In this document: positions 26,902 through 34,565 of the stretch, piece after piece
Layout of the letters: every line of letters begins with the position of its first letter
Position numbering within the stretch: position 1 is the stretch's first letter
NCBI RefSeq assembly: GCF_900564145.1
Contig: NZ_UOOB01000001.1
Coordinates: 4,032,754-4,096,753 of the forward strand
Source: Comamonas sp. lk
GTDB lineage: Bacteria; Pseudomonadota; Gammaproteobacteria; Burkholderiales; Burkholderiaceae_C
Direction of reading: 5' to 3'
DNA length: 64,000 bases
The notes under the pieces: generated by a model
The model's database searches: none
What the model saw: the letters and a program-made list of their open reading frames with translations, nothing else
What the model was told of the DNA's origin: nothing
Position numbers and translations under genes: made by a program

Positions 26902-27186
26902 TCACTCCCGCATCACCAGCGCTGCCGTGGCCCTGCGGACCAGGGGCAATGCAAAGAGCAGGGTCGGAAAGGCAATCATCCACGACAGCGCCCATGCGCT
27001 CAGCCAGATGTAGAAAAAGCCAGGAGTCAGGCCGATGCTGCGCAGCGTCGTGACGGCCGACACGATAAACGTCATCAAGACCGACAGCAGCAGCGGCATC
27101 ACCAAGGCCGCGTAAGTGGCGGGGAGTTTGGCGAAGCCAAAGACCGTGCGGGATTGGCATGTTGGAGAAGGAGTTTCGTTCTTCAT
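26902..27186 (-). CDS. DUF2798-type small membrane protein
   Basis: A 94-residue protein with two predicted transmembrane helices (ALVMPLLLSVLMTFIVSAV and WALSWMIAFPTLLFALPLV) and the DUF2798 pattern around FAKLPATYAALVMP. The function of the family is unknown. The ATG at 27186 is 12 nt inside a frame opened by TTG. The gene sits alone, between the helix-turn-helix/citrate-synthase gene (same-side end) and a frame of doubtful reality upstream with which it might share a promoter. Confidence 0.7.
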   Translation of the reverse strand: MKNETPSPTCQSRTVFGFAKLPATYAALVMPLLLSVLMTFIVSAVTTLRSIGLTPGFFYIWLSAWALSWMIAFPTLLFALPLVRRATAALVMRE

Positions 27187-27620
27187 GGGTAGATCCAAAA
27201 TGTGTGTTGAGCCCCGCGGTCGGGGCTGCCGAGGATGCCGTCCAGGCGGCCATGGAAGCGAGCGCGCCCACCAGGATTAACGGCACGCCGGCCCATGCCC
27301 TCGGATACCAGTTGTCGATGGAGTCTGGTGCCGTGCAGGACCCGCCAGTGGCGGGCGCAAACGACAGAGGAGCCTACCTCCGGCCTCTTCGCCGCATTGC
27401 CCTTCTGTCGAAGGGTCTCCACCGAAATCACAGCGCGCACGCCGGACAAGCACCCATCGCTTTTTGCCAGGGTATTCCTTGTCATCCACGTGACGTCAAT
27501 CAGGCTGGGAGCGCTCCTCCCGAAATCGCCTTCCTGAACGGCTGGGCAGTCCCGGAAGAAGGAGCGATAGGTGTTGCTCCGCAGTTGATGCGCCAGATCA
27601 GGCTCTTCCTTCGTCGACAT
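27183..27620 (-). CDS. Uncertain 145-codon frame with a strong RBS
   Basis: The ATG at 27620 is preceded by GAAGGAG at an ideal distance, and a GCTATCTAACAATAATTTA motif (minus strand, 27680-27662) lies just upstream, so something is probably transcribed here. The first 70 residues (starting MSTKEEPDLAHQLRSNTYR) look protein-like. From about residue 75 the composition becomes arginine/histidine-rich and unlike a folded protein, while another frame (about 27190-27375, with LILVGALASMAAWTASSAA) looks better. A frameshifted gene is likely. No family is recognised. Confidence 0.3.
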   Translation of the reverse strand: MSTKEEPDLAHQLRSNTYRSFFRDCPAVQEGDFGRSAPSLIDVTWMTRNTLAKSDGCLSGVRAVISVETLRQKGNAAKRPEVGSSVVCARHWRVLHGTRLHRQLVSEGMGRRAVNPGGRARFHGRLDGILGSPDRGAQHTFWIYP

Positions 27621-27661
27621 GGGCTCTCCTTCGTTTGGTTAGCAACTCTGCGTCGCAATGT

Positions 27662-27680
27662 TAAATTATTGTTAGATAGC
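27662..27680 (-). promoter_or_regulatory. GCTATCTAACAATAATTTA motif
   Basis: The minus-strand copy of the promoter motif also seen at 4365-4400, 13164-13179 and 21506-21521. On the plus strand, TTAGATAGCAAACTAA (27672-27687) forms the imperfect palindrome. It lies about 50 nt upstream of the RBS-bearing frame starting at 27620. Confidence 0.45.
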
Positions 27681-27739
27681 AAACTAAAATTATCCGTCAT
27701 ATAAGCTCTACGTCATATGATTTCCGGCCGTTACATCGC

Positions 27740-27886
27740 GAGCACCTCGACGACTTCATCAGCGTCTACAACTTCGCGCGCAGGCTCAGGACTCTGCAGG
27801 GCTTGGCACTCTGCGAATTCATCTGCAGACAGTGTGAGCGGCTCAGGATTGATCCGATCCATCCAATGCCGGCACTGAACACCTAG
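27740..27886 (+). pseudogene. 3' remnant of an IS481-family transposase
   Basis: Forty-eight codons ending in TAG read EHLDDFISVYNFARRLRTLQ, then GLALCEFICRQ, and finish IDPIHPMPALNT. This is the characteristic C-terminus of one IS481 transposase subgroup. No upstream part is present, so it is a truncated scar. Its stop codon lies in the CTAG into which the IS427-type copy inserted. Confidence 0.75.
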
Positions 27887-27899
27887 GGCGTGTTGAGAT

Positions 27900-28286
27900 T
27901 TAACGTGAATTGATCACAGCCGATACCAACGTGATGACAGCAGCGAAGCTGCTGTCTGTCTTGTCGCAGCGCATTGCAATACGTTTGAACTCCTTGAGCT
28001 TGCAAAAGAAGTTCTCGATCAGGTGCCGCCACTTGTAGACCTCTATATCAATCTGCAAGGGCGCTCGCCGATTGGACTTATGTGCAATCACCACTTGGAA
28101 GCCCTGTGCCAGCAAGCGTTGCTCCAGCCAGTCTGCGTCAAATGCTTTATCGGCCAGCAATGCCAGCAGATCTATGCCTTCAAGCAGTTGCTCTACACCT
28201 TGAAGATCATGTCGTTGGCCTGGCCGCAAAACAAATCGGATCAAGTTCCCAAGGGTATCTGTCAGCGCCAAGATCTTGGTGGTCAA
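27900..28286 (-). CDS. IS427-group transposase, C-terminal frame (orfB), copy 2
   Basis: Identical in protein sequence to the frame at 9250-9636: it carries the second catalytic Asp (LLADKAFDADWL) and the Glu region of the IS5-family transposase. It depends on frameshifting from orfA for a full enzyme. Confidence 0.8.
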   Translation of the reverse strand: MTTKILALTDTLGNLIRFVLRPGQRHDLQGVEQLLEGIDLLALLADKAFDADWLEQRLLAQGFQVVIAHKSNRRAPLQIDIEVYKWRHLIENFFCKLKEFKRIAMRCDKTDSSFAAVITLVSAVINSR

Positions 28287-28303
28287 ACCACCTCGACTGC
28301 GAC

Positions 28304-28648
28304 CTATGGCCTAGCCCGCAGACCCTCTTTTGCACCATTACCATGCCGGTGCACTCGCACCATCGTTGCATCCAACATCACGTATTCCATGTGCGGTTGA
28401 TCGCTGACTGCATCAAACAGCTTTTGAAAAACATCAGCTTTGACCCAGTCGCGAAACCGCTTCAAGACGGTGCTCCACTTACCAAACTCGGGTGGCAAAT
28501 CTCGCCAAGGGCTACCTGTTCGTGTAATCCAAAGCACTGCTTCCAAGAAGAGTCGATTGTTGGAGCCACTGCGTCCTCGGTCTCCAACCTTCCCCAAACA
28601 CAATGGACTCATACGAGTCCATTGTCCATCTCTCAAAACATATCGCAT
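28304..28648 (-). CDS. IS427-group transposase, N-terminal frame (orfA), copy 2
   Basis: Identical in protein sequence to the frame at 9654-9998, with the first catalytic Asp in YVMLDATMVRVHRHG. The first ATG is at 28648. The single base difference from copy 1 (28674) lies upstream of this start. Confidence 0.75.
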   Translation of the reverse strand: MRYVLRDGQWTRMSPLCLGKVGDRGRSGSNNRLFLEAVLWITRTGSPWRDLPPEFGKWSTVLKRFRDWVKADVFQKLFDAVSDQPHMEYVMLDATMVRVHRHGNGAKEGLRARP

Positions 28649-28703
28649 CACCGCGATGATTGTCACGTAGCCGCGGAGATAAAGGATCAAATCTCAACAA
28701 ATC

Positions 28704-29594
28704 CTAGTCGAACACGAGCTTCGCAACCACTCCACGCAGCCATTGGTTCGCCGGGTCCCTGTGTGCGCGCCGATGCCAGAACTGCCGCACATCAGCTGCA
28801 GGAATCTTCAGTGGAACCGGAAGGATCTGTACACCCCTGACGTTACGCGCCGCGTTGCGCGGCACGGTGACCACTAGGTTGGACCGCTCGACGACGTCCG
28901 CCGCGACATGGTAGTGGGTCACGCGCAGGATGACCTTGCGCTTGGCACGCATCTTTGACAGGGCACGCTCCACCAAGTCATCCGCATGGCCCGTCGCCAC
29001 GGCCACGTGCTGGGCCTGCAGAAACTGTTGCAGCGTGAAGTCGCTACGGATCGACGGATGCCGCTTGCGCACGAGGCAGCAATAGGGATCACCAAACAGG
29101 CGCTGCTGGTAGAAGCCCGACTTCAGAAAGGCAAGATTGCCGATCGCGAGGTCCGCCTCGCCGCTCTGCAGCAGCTGCAAATACTCTTCATTGGGTCGTC
29201 GCAGCGACTCGATGCGCACATGGGGCGCTTCTCGCAGCACCTCCGATATCAGCCGTGGCAGAACAATGGCCTCCCCCGCGTCGGACATGAGGATTTTGAA
29301 CGTCCGTTCCGACTCCCGCGGGTCGAATCCGTGCGGTCTCTCCAGCGTCTGCTGAAGGATCGCCAGCGCCCGGCGAACCGGACCGATGAGTTCTTCGGCT
29401 AGTGCCGTCGGCTCCATCCCCCCCGTCGTCCGCACGAACAGCGTATCGGAGCAGGCCTTACGCAGGCGCAGCAGCGCATTGCTCATGGCCGGCTGCGACA
29501 GGCCCGCAGTGATCGCCGCCCGCGACACATTGCGTTCCGCATAGATGGCGGCGAAGACCCTCAGCAGGTTCAGATCGAAGGTTTTGATATTCAT
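28704..29594 (-). CDS. LysR-family transcriptional regulator
   Basis: A 296-residue LysR regulator: N-terminal helix-turn-helix FDLNLLRVFAAIYAERNVSR then LSQPAMSNALLRLRKA, followed by a co-inducer domain (FKILMSDAGEAIVLPRLI, GEADLAIGNLAFLKSGFYQQ). It is transcribed divergently from the FAD hydroxylase at 29687, the classical LysR arrangement, with a 92-nt intergenic region that includes the near-palindrome CTAATATCGATTAG. It probably activates the hydroxylase-Bug operon in response to the aromatic substrate. Its TAG stop is contributed by the CTAG target duplication of the adjacent IS. Confidence 0.9.
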   Translation of the reverse strand: MNIKTFDLNLLRVFAAIYAERNVSRAAITAGLSQPAMSNALLRLRKACSDTLFVRTTGGMEPTALAEELIGPVRRALAILQQTLERPHGFDPRESERTFKILMSDAGEAIVLPRLISEVLREAPHVRIESLRRPNEEYLQLLQSGEADLAIGNLAFLKSGFYQQRLFGDPYCCLVRKRHPSIRSDFTLQQFLQAQHVAVATGHADDLVERALSKMRAKRKVILRVTHYHVAADVVERSNLVVTVPRNAARNVRGVQILPVPLKIPAADVRQFWHRRAHRDPANQWLRGVVAKLVFD

Positions 29595-29686
29595 ATCCTG
29601 AATTTTATTTCTCTCTAATATCGATTAGACATGGTTGGTGTAGGCAGTGATCATTTCCCCACCGAAGCAAGAAAGGAAGAGAACCG

Positions 29687-31303
29687 ATGGGGACAGAGAT
29701 CAAGACACCCGTGCTGATTGTGGGTGGAGGCCCGGTGGGCCTGTCGGCGGCAATCGAACTGGGGTGGCGGGGGATCGAGTCGATCCTTGTGGACGAAGGC
29801 GACGGGACAATCGAACACCCGCGCACCGGCCTCATCGCGGTGCGCACGATGGAGTTGTTCCGGCGCTGGGGGCTGTCGCAGCGCGTGCGCGAATGCGGCT
29901 TCCCGGAGGACTATGACCTCTCGATGTTCTTTTGCACGTCGCTCAATGGCCTGCTGCTCGACCAGGAAAAGTATCCGAGCATGCGCGACGCACCAACGCC
30001 GCCCGAGACACCCGAGAAGAAGCAGCGCTGCCCACAGTTGTGGCTGCAGCCCATCCTCACCGACGCGGCACGCTCCGAGCCAAAGACCCAATTGCTCTTC
30101 AAGCACCGCTTCGTTTCGCTGCTGCAGGACGACCAAGGCGTCACGGCGGTCGTCACCAACCTGAACACAGGCGAGCCCTTCACCATCCGCGCGCAGTATC
30201 TACTCGGCTGTGATGGCGCCACCAGCCAGGTGCGTGAACAGGTAGGCATTAAGATGGAAGGCAGACTGCTCAGCTACTCCGTGAACGTCCTGATCCGCGC
30301 GCCGGGCCTGGTCGACAAGCACAAGCTGGGCCCAGCCGAGCGCTACCTCTTTGTGGGCCCGGAGGGAACCTGGGGCAATCTGACCGTCGTCGACGGGAAC
30401 GAGATCTGGCGCCTGACGGTGCTGGGCTCGGAAGAGAAGATGGATCTGAAGAACTTCGATCCCGCAGCCTGGGTTCGGCGCGCGATCGGCCGCGACGACG
30501 TGGAGTTCGAGGTGGACTCCGCCATCCCGTGGCGGCGCAGCGAAATGCTCGCAGATCGCTACTATCAGGGCCGTGTCGTGCTCGTGGGAGACTCCGCCCA
30601 CACCATGTCGCCGACCGGTGGCATGGGCATGAACACCGGAGCGCAGGAGGTGATGGACATCGGCTGGAAGCTCGAGGGCCTCATCAACGGCTGGGGCGGC
30701 CCTGCCCTGCTGCGCAGCTACGAGTTGGAACGCCGGCCGATCGCGAAGCGCAACATCGACTTCTCCACGCAGAACTTCAGGGCATGGCGGGACACGCCCA
30801 GCCCGGCGGCCGTCTGCGACGCGACCCCCGAGGGCGAGAAGGTTCGCAAGGACCTCGGCAAGCGCCTGCGCGAATCGACACGCGTGGAATGGGAGTCGCT
30901 AGGCCTGCAGATTGGCCATCGCTACGAGGGCTCGCCGATCTGCGTTCCTGATGGCACACCACCGCCCCCGGACGAATACTCGACGTATATCCCGACGACA
31001 CGCCCCGGGTCTCGCGCACCGCATGTCTGGCTAAGCGATGGCCGATCGACGCTCGACCTGTTCGGCGATGGGTTCGTGCTCATGTGCCTCGACCGCAAGC
31101 TGGATGCGGATGCGCACGCGCTTGCCAATGCCTTCGCCGCCAAGAGAGTTCCCTTCCGGATCGAGTTCATCGCTCAGGCCGACGTGGCGGCGGCATACGA
31201 GCGCCCCCTGGTCCTGGTTCGGCCCGACGGGCATGTCGCATGGCGTGGCACCCGCGTGGAACTCCCGGGCCAGGTGGTAGACACGGTCCGAGGCGCCGCA
31301 TAG
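29687..31303 (+). CDS. FAD-dependent aromatic monooxygenase (hydroxylase)
   Basis: A 538-residue group A flavoprotein monooxygenase. The N-terminal FAD dinucleotide-binding motif is VLIVGGGPVGLSAAIELGWR, DG appears in LLGCDGATSQVREQ, and the second FAD motif GD is in VVLVGDSAHTMSPTGGMGMN. A C-terminal thioredoxin-like extension follows, as in phenol and 3-(3-hydroxyphenyl)propionate hydroxylases (TfdB/MhpA group). It would insert one oxygen atom into a phenolic ring using NAD(P)H. AAGGAAGAG precedes the ATG. The gene is divergent from the LysR gene and is followed 38 nt later by a Bug gene, so the module takes up and hydroxylates an aromatic acid. The substrate is unknown. Confidence 0.87.
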   Translation: MGTEIKTPVLIVGGGPVGLSAAIELGWRGIESILVDEGDGTIEHPRTGLIAVRTMELFRRWGLSQRVRECGFPEDYDLSMFFCTSLNGLLLDQEKYPSMRDAPTPPETPEKKQRCPQLWLQPILTDAARSEPKTQLLFKHRFVSLLQDDQGVTAVVTNLNTGEPFTIRAQYLLGCDGATSQVREQVGIKMEGRLLSYSVNVLIRAPGLVDKHKLGPAERYLFVGPEGTWGNLTVVDGNEIWRLTVLGSEEKMDLKNFDPAAWVRRAIGRDDVEFEVDSAIPWRRSEMLADRYYQGRVVLVGDSAHTMSPTGGMGMNTGAQEVMDIGWKLEGLINGWGGPALLRSYELERRPIAKRNIDFSTQNFRAWRDTPSPAAVCDATPEGEKVRKDLGKRLRESTRVEWESLGLQIGHRYEGSPICVPDGTPPPPDEYSTYIPTTRPGSRAPHVWLSDGRSTLDLFGDGFVLMCLDRKLDADAHALANAFAAKRVPFRIEFIAQADVAAAYERPLVLVRPDGHVAWRGTRVELPGQVVDTVRGAA

Positions 31304-31341
31304 AGCAGCCCCCACCTCACAAACCCAAAAGAGACAAACCG

Positions 31342-32331
31342 ATGAAGACTAAACTGCCTAGCAGCGCGTTCAAGGCGGTGGCAACTGCCCTCCTGGGCTC
31401 ATGCATCGCACTAGGCGCGCACGCCAACGGCTATCCGAGCAAACCCATCACGCTTGTCGTCCCCTTCCCCCCCGGGGGAAGCAACGACGCCCTGGCACGC
31501 ACGGTAGGCCAGAAGCTCAGCGAGTACTGGAAGCAGCCCGTTCTCGTGGACAACCGGCCCGGTGCTGGCGGCAACATAGGCACCAAGCACGTGGCGAAGG
31601 CCGTACCCGACGGCTACACCCTGCTTGTCGTCGCCAACAATTTTGTCACCAACCCGTTCCTCTATCCAGACGGGCGCGCAGGCTACGACCCGGTCAAGGA
31701 ATTCGTCCCCGTCACCCAGCTGGGCCGTGTACCGTTCGTACTGGTCGTCAATCCAGGCGTTGCCGCCAAATCCACCCAGGAACTGATCGCCCTGGCCAAG
31801 GCCCAGCCCGGCAAGCTGTCCTATGGCTCCGCCGGCATCGGCACCCCGCACCATCTGACGGGCGAGCTCTTCAAGAGCCTGGCCGGCATCGACATGGTGC
31901 ACGTGCCGTACCGCGGCGCCCAGCCCGTGGTCACCGACCTCATCGGGGGTCAGATCCAGGTCCTCTTCGGCGTCGCGAATTCGGTGCTGCCCCACATCAA
32001 GACCGGTGCCTTGCGGCCGCTCGCGGTGACGGGCGAGCAGCCCCTGTTCTATCTTCCGAACGTCCCGACTGTCGCCAGCGCCGGCTTCAAGGGCTTTCGA
32101 AGCGAGGTCTGGATAGCTCTGGTCGCACCGGCGGGCACGCCCGCCGACGTAGTGGCCAAGATCGAGGAAGCGGCGGGCCGGGCTCTGCGCGATCCTTCCG
32201 TCAAGGCGACGCTGGAAGCCCAAGGGCTAGAACCAGCCCCCTCGACCCCGACGGCCCTCAAGGCCTTGATGCAGGAAGACACGGCACGCTGGTCCAAGGT
32301 CATCAAGGATACCGGCGCAAGAGCCGAGTGA
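31342..32331 (+). CDS. Bug/TctC-family periplasmic solute-binding protein
   Basis: A 329-residue Bug receptor. Signal peptide MKTKLPSSAFKAVATALLGS, cleaved near AHANG. The family motifs are [56 protein letters not shown] and the ARWSKVIKDTGARAE ending. The ATG at 31342 follows a GAGA run; the frame opens upstream inside the hydroxylase gene in another phase. It is probably co-transcribed with the hydroxylase and provides its substrate. It most resembles the Bug protein at 4926-5915, by eye. Confidence 0.9.
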   Translation: MKTKLPSSAFKAVATALLGSCIALGAHANGYPSKPITLVVPFPPGGSNDALARTVGQKLSEYWKQPVLVDNRPGAGGNIGTKHVAKAVPDGYTLLVVANNFVTNPFLYPDGRAGYDPVKEFVPVTQLGRVPFVLVVNPGVAAKSTQELIALAKAQPGKLSYGSAGIGTPHHLTGELFKSLAGIDMVHVPYRGAQPVVTDLIGGQIQVLFGVANSVLPHIKTGALRPLAVTGEQPLFYLPNVPTVASAGFKGFRSEVWIALVAPAGTPADVVAKIEEAAGRALRDPSVKATLEAQGLEPAPSTPTALKALMQEDTARWSKVIKDTGARAE

Positions 32332-32357
32332 TCCGAGCCGGTGAAGACTGTGACTGA

Positions 32358-33231
32358 GAGCCGCTAATCTCACTTCCCTTTGAGATCAGCCAGAAGCATT
32401 TATGCTTCTGGCCCTCAGGCAAGACAACCCGTTAGCAAAGAACTGTGGCGACAGTTGTAGCCCCTGATCCCAGCCTTCACGCCTTCCGTCAAAGGTGGCG
32501 CACGTAAGCTTCACCGTGAGTGATGAAGCAGCGCTCAGTGGCATTCTGTTCGTGCTGCAAACCGGCATCCCATGGGAAGACTTGCCTCAGTCCTTGGGTT
32601 ACGGCAGTGGTATGACCTGCTGGCGGTGCTTGCGTGACTGGAATACCAATGGCGTCTGGCAGCGTTTGCACCAAGCCTTGCTGGTGCGTCTGCGCGAGCA
32701 TGACCAGATTGATTGGAACCGAGCAAGCATAGCTGGCTCCACGGTGCCAAGCCCCCGGGGGGCCAGGAAACGGGCCCCAACCCCACGGACAGAGGCAAGC
32801 TTGGCACCAAGCGCCACCTCGTCGTAGATGCTAGAGGCATCCCACTGTTGATCCTCGTCAGTGGTGCCAACAGGCATGACTCCATGATGTTCGAGAAGTG
32901 GATGGATGCGATTCCTGCCATTACGGGCTTGCCGGGGCGGGCACGCAAGCGGCCGGAGAAGCTGCATGCGGACAAAGGCTACGACTACAAGCGCTGCCGT
33001 GCCTATCTCAGACGACGAGGCATTGCCAGCCGGATTGCCAGGCGAGGTGTCGAGAGCAGCGAAAAGCTAGGCAAGCATCGCTGGGTTGTAGAGCGCACAC
33101 ATGGCTGGTTTGCAGGTTTTGGCAAGCTACACATCCGCTTTGAAAGGCGGCTGGATATCCACGAAGCGTTGCTGAAACTGGCCGCTACGATCAACTGTGC
33201 TCGCTTCATGGATCGGTGGTGTTAGCCGCTC
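32358..33231 (+). mobile_element. IS5-family element, IS1031-like group, decayed (874 bp)
   Basis: Bounded by GAGCCGCTAA (32358) and, inverted, GAGCGGCTAA (33231), and flanked by the 3-bp duplication TGA (32355-32357 and 33232-33234), the TNA type expected for the IS1031 group. The left end contains the perfect inverted repeat GCCAGAAGCAT/ATGCTTCTGGC near 32389-32412. The transposase inside is broken (see next feature). Confidence 0.8.
32430..33225 (+). pseudogene. IS5-family (IS1031-like) transposase, broken
   Basis: The N-terminal region contains LAKELWRQL interrupted by a TAG where these proteins continue PLIPAFTPS, and then a frame change. A second frame (32495-32827) has SGILFVLQTGIPWEDLPQSL and the DWNRASI segment. 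The final frame (from about 32750) continues GQETGPNPTDRGKLGTKRHL, DKGYDYKRCRAYL and KHRWVVERTHGWFAGF with the catalytic Glu. The switch between the last two frames is at a C5G6 run (32753-32763), where a -1 slip would restore the family sequence, so that part may be programmed. The early stop is a true lesion. Confidence 0.75.
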
Positions 33232-33234
33232 TGA

Positions 33235-33534
33235 ATAGAACCCAGGCTCTCCGAAGCGACAGATCGGTTGAATCTATTAGGGAACCTCTGCATACATCCG
33301 TCGATACAATGAGCGACGGATCAAAATCTCGAAGGAAGCAAGGAGCCCCGTCTAGTCCAGCATATCCTCGAGATCGCTGTATAACCCGTCCAATTTTTAG
33401 GTCACATCCCCACCTTGAGCTAGCTAATCAGGATCAGCATAAATCGCAAATATAACATCTGACGATTTCCTCTCAATTACTGGATGGATGAAAAACACCT
33501 ATTTCAGAAATTTAAATAAAATTAGGTTAATTAA
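33235..33534. other. Intergenic transition to AT-rich DNA
   Basis: No gene was recognised. Composition changes here from the GC-rich catabolic region to clearly AT-rich sequence, and the left border of the island probably lies in this stretch or at the IS5 element. A short inverted pair CGTCG/CGACG occurs around 33301-33316. Confidence 0.4.
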
Positions 33535-34530
33535 TTGGCAACTATAAGACATCGATCAATAGAAGTTATTAATGACTTTGACTCCAGTAAATCTAACTAC
33601 GAGCCATCAAATTTCGTTTCGGTTTTCGATATCAAAAAACCGATATCATTTAAATCCCTCGCAAAGAAATATATTGAAATACATTCCATCTCGGATCAAG
33701 AAGCAGTTTTTAAGAAATTTATTTATTACTATTTTATTTGGAAATTATCCACAGAAATTCTTCTCCATATGGAAGAAACCCGGGAGTCAACGGTCAAAAA
33801 ATGGTGGGGCACAACAAATGAAAATACCAATCCTTTTAAGACAAAATGCATATTAAACAAAGCAAATTTTGCATATGAAAAAAATCTGCTTACCACCAAG
33901 CATCATTTATCACTCAAATCAACCTACTTCAGCTTATTGTTTTTATGCGTAAAAATAGAGCGCTTATGGACTATGAATATCACAATCAGCGATGAATATT
34001 TCACAAAATTTATAAAAAACGAAATTCCTCATGATAAAAATATTTCTGAGGACTTAAAAAACTCTACAGGATATCTTTTTAGAAGACTCCTAATCACTTC
34101 CAAAAAATTACTCGAATTATCAGCTCAGAAAAAAGGCATCCCAATAGATGAGCACATAAGAAGGCAAAGATCATCCAAAGCGGGCGCTGCAAGAAATAAT
34201 GGAAGGCAAGAGTTGATCAATGAATTCAAAAAGTTATTTACTCAAATTGAATTGAATTTAAATACACCACTTAAAGACACCAACAAAAGCAACCTAAAAA
34301 ATGGAAAAATCAAAAATTTTAAAAATCTCTATGATTGCTTCTACCTAGAATTTATTCAGATAATAAGAGAATATCAAAAATCTGCTAAGCAAAATAATAA
34401 AAACTATGGATTAACACTTCAAGCAGATAATCTCGATACTAAATTTAAAGATTGGTCAAAAAGGGATGAAGATTTCAGAGTATTAATTGATAAAATATAC
34501 AACTCTGATATGCCAAACAAAAAAAAATAG
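33535..34530 (+). CDS. AT-rich ORFan of unknown function, 331 residues
   Basis: A long open frame in DNA far richer in A and T than anything else in the window; Lys, Asn and Ile dominate the product. The start is taken as a TTG at 33535 with AGG 8 nt upstream (MATIRHRSIEVINDFDSSKS). The first internal ATG in this frame (about 33770) would remove roughly 80 residues. There is no signal peptide or membrane helix apart from a short hydrophobic patch (STYFSLLFLCVKIERLW). A basic centre (HIRRQRSSKAGAARNNGRQ) could touch nucleic acid. I recognise no family. It converges on the DUF3987 gene and shares a bidirectional terminator with it. Base use says it was acquired recently. Confidence 0.6.
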   Translation: MATIRHRSIEVINDFDSSKSNYEPSNFVSVFDIKKPISFKSLAKKYIEIHSISDQEAVFKKFIYYYFIWKLSTEILLHMEETRESTVKKWWGTTNENTNPFKTKCILNKANFAYEKNLLTTKHHLSLKSTYFSLLFLCVKIERLWTMNITISDEYFTKFIKNEIPHDKNISEDLKNSTGYLFRRLLITSKKLLELSAQKKGIPIDEHIRRQRSSKAGAARNNGRQELINEFKKLFTQIELNLNTPLKDTNKSNLKNGKIKNFKNLYDCFYLEFIQIIREYQKSAKQNNKNYGLTLQADNLDTKFKDWSKRDEDFRVLIDKIYNSDMPNKKK

Positions 34531-34550
34531 CGCCCCGTGGTAGGGCGCTA
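34521..34550. terminator. Intrinsic terminator, bidirectional
   Basis: TAGCGCCC (34528-34535) and GGGCGCTA (34543-34550) form an 8-bp GC-rich stem. A run of seven A residues precedes it, so for the minus-strand DUF3987 gene the hairpin is followed by a T-run. It also contains the stop codon of the plus-strand ORFan. Confidence 0.8.
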
Positions 34551-34565
34551 TAAACATATCAAATA

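Larger units (their letters stand above)
27887..28703 (-). mobile_element. IS5-family element, IS427 group, copy 2 (817 bp)
   Basis: Same length and ends as the copy at 9237-10053. It is flanked by perfect 4-bp duplications CTAG at 27883-27886 and 28704-28707. The transposase is in the same two minus-strand frames (28348-28304 side continuing to 27900). The left CTAG supplies the stop of the IS481 remnant, and the right CTAG supplies, on the minus strand, the stop of the LysR gene, so insertion damaged neither. Confidence 0.92.
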
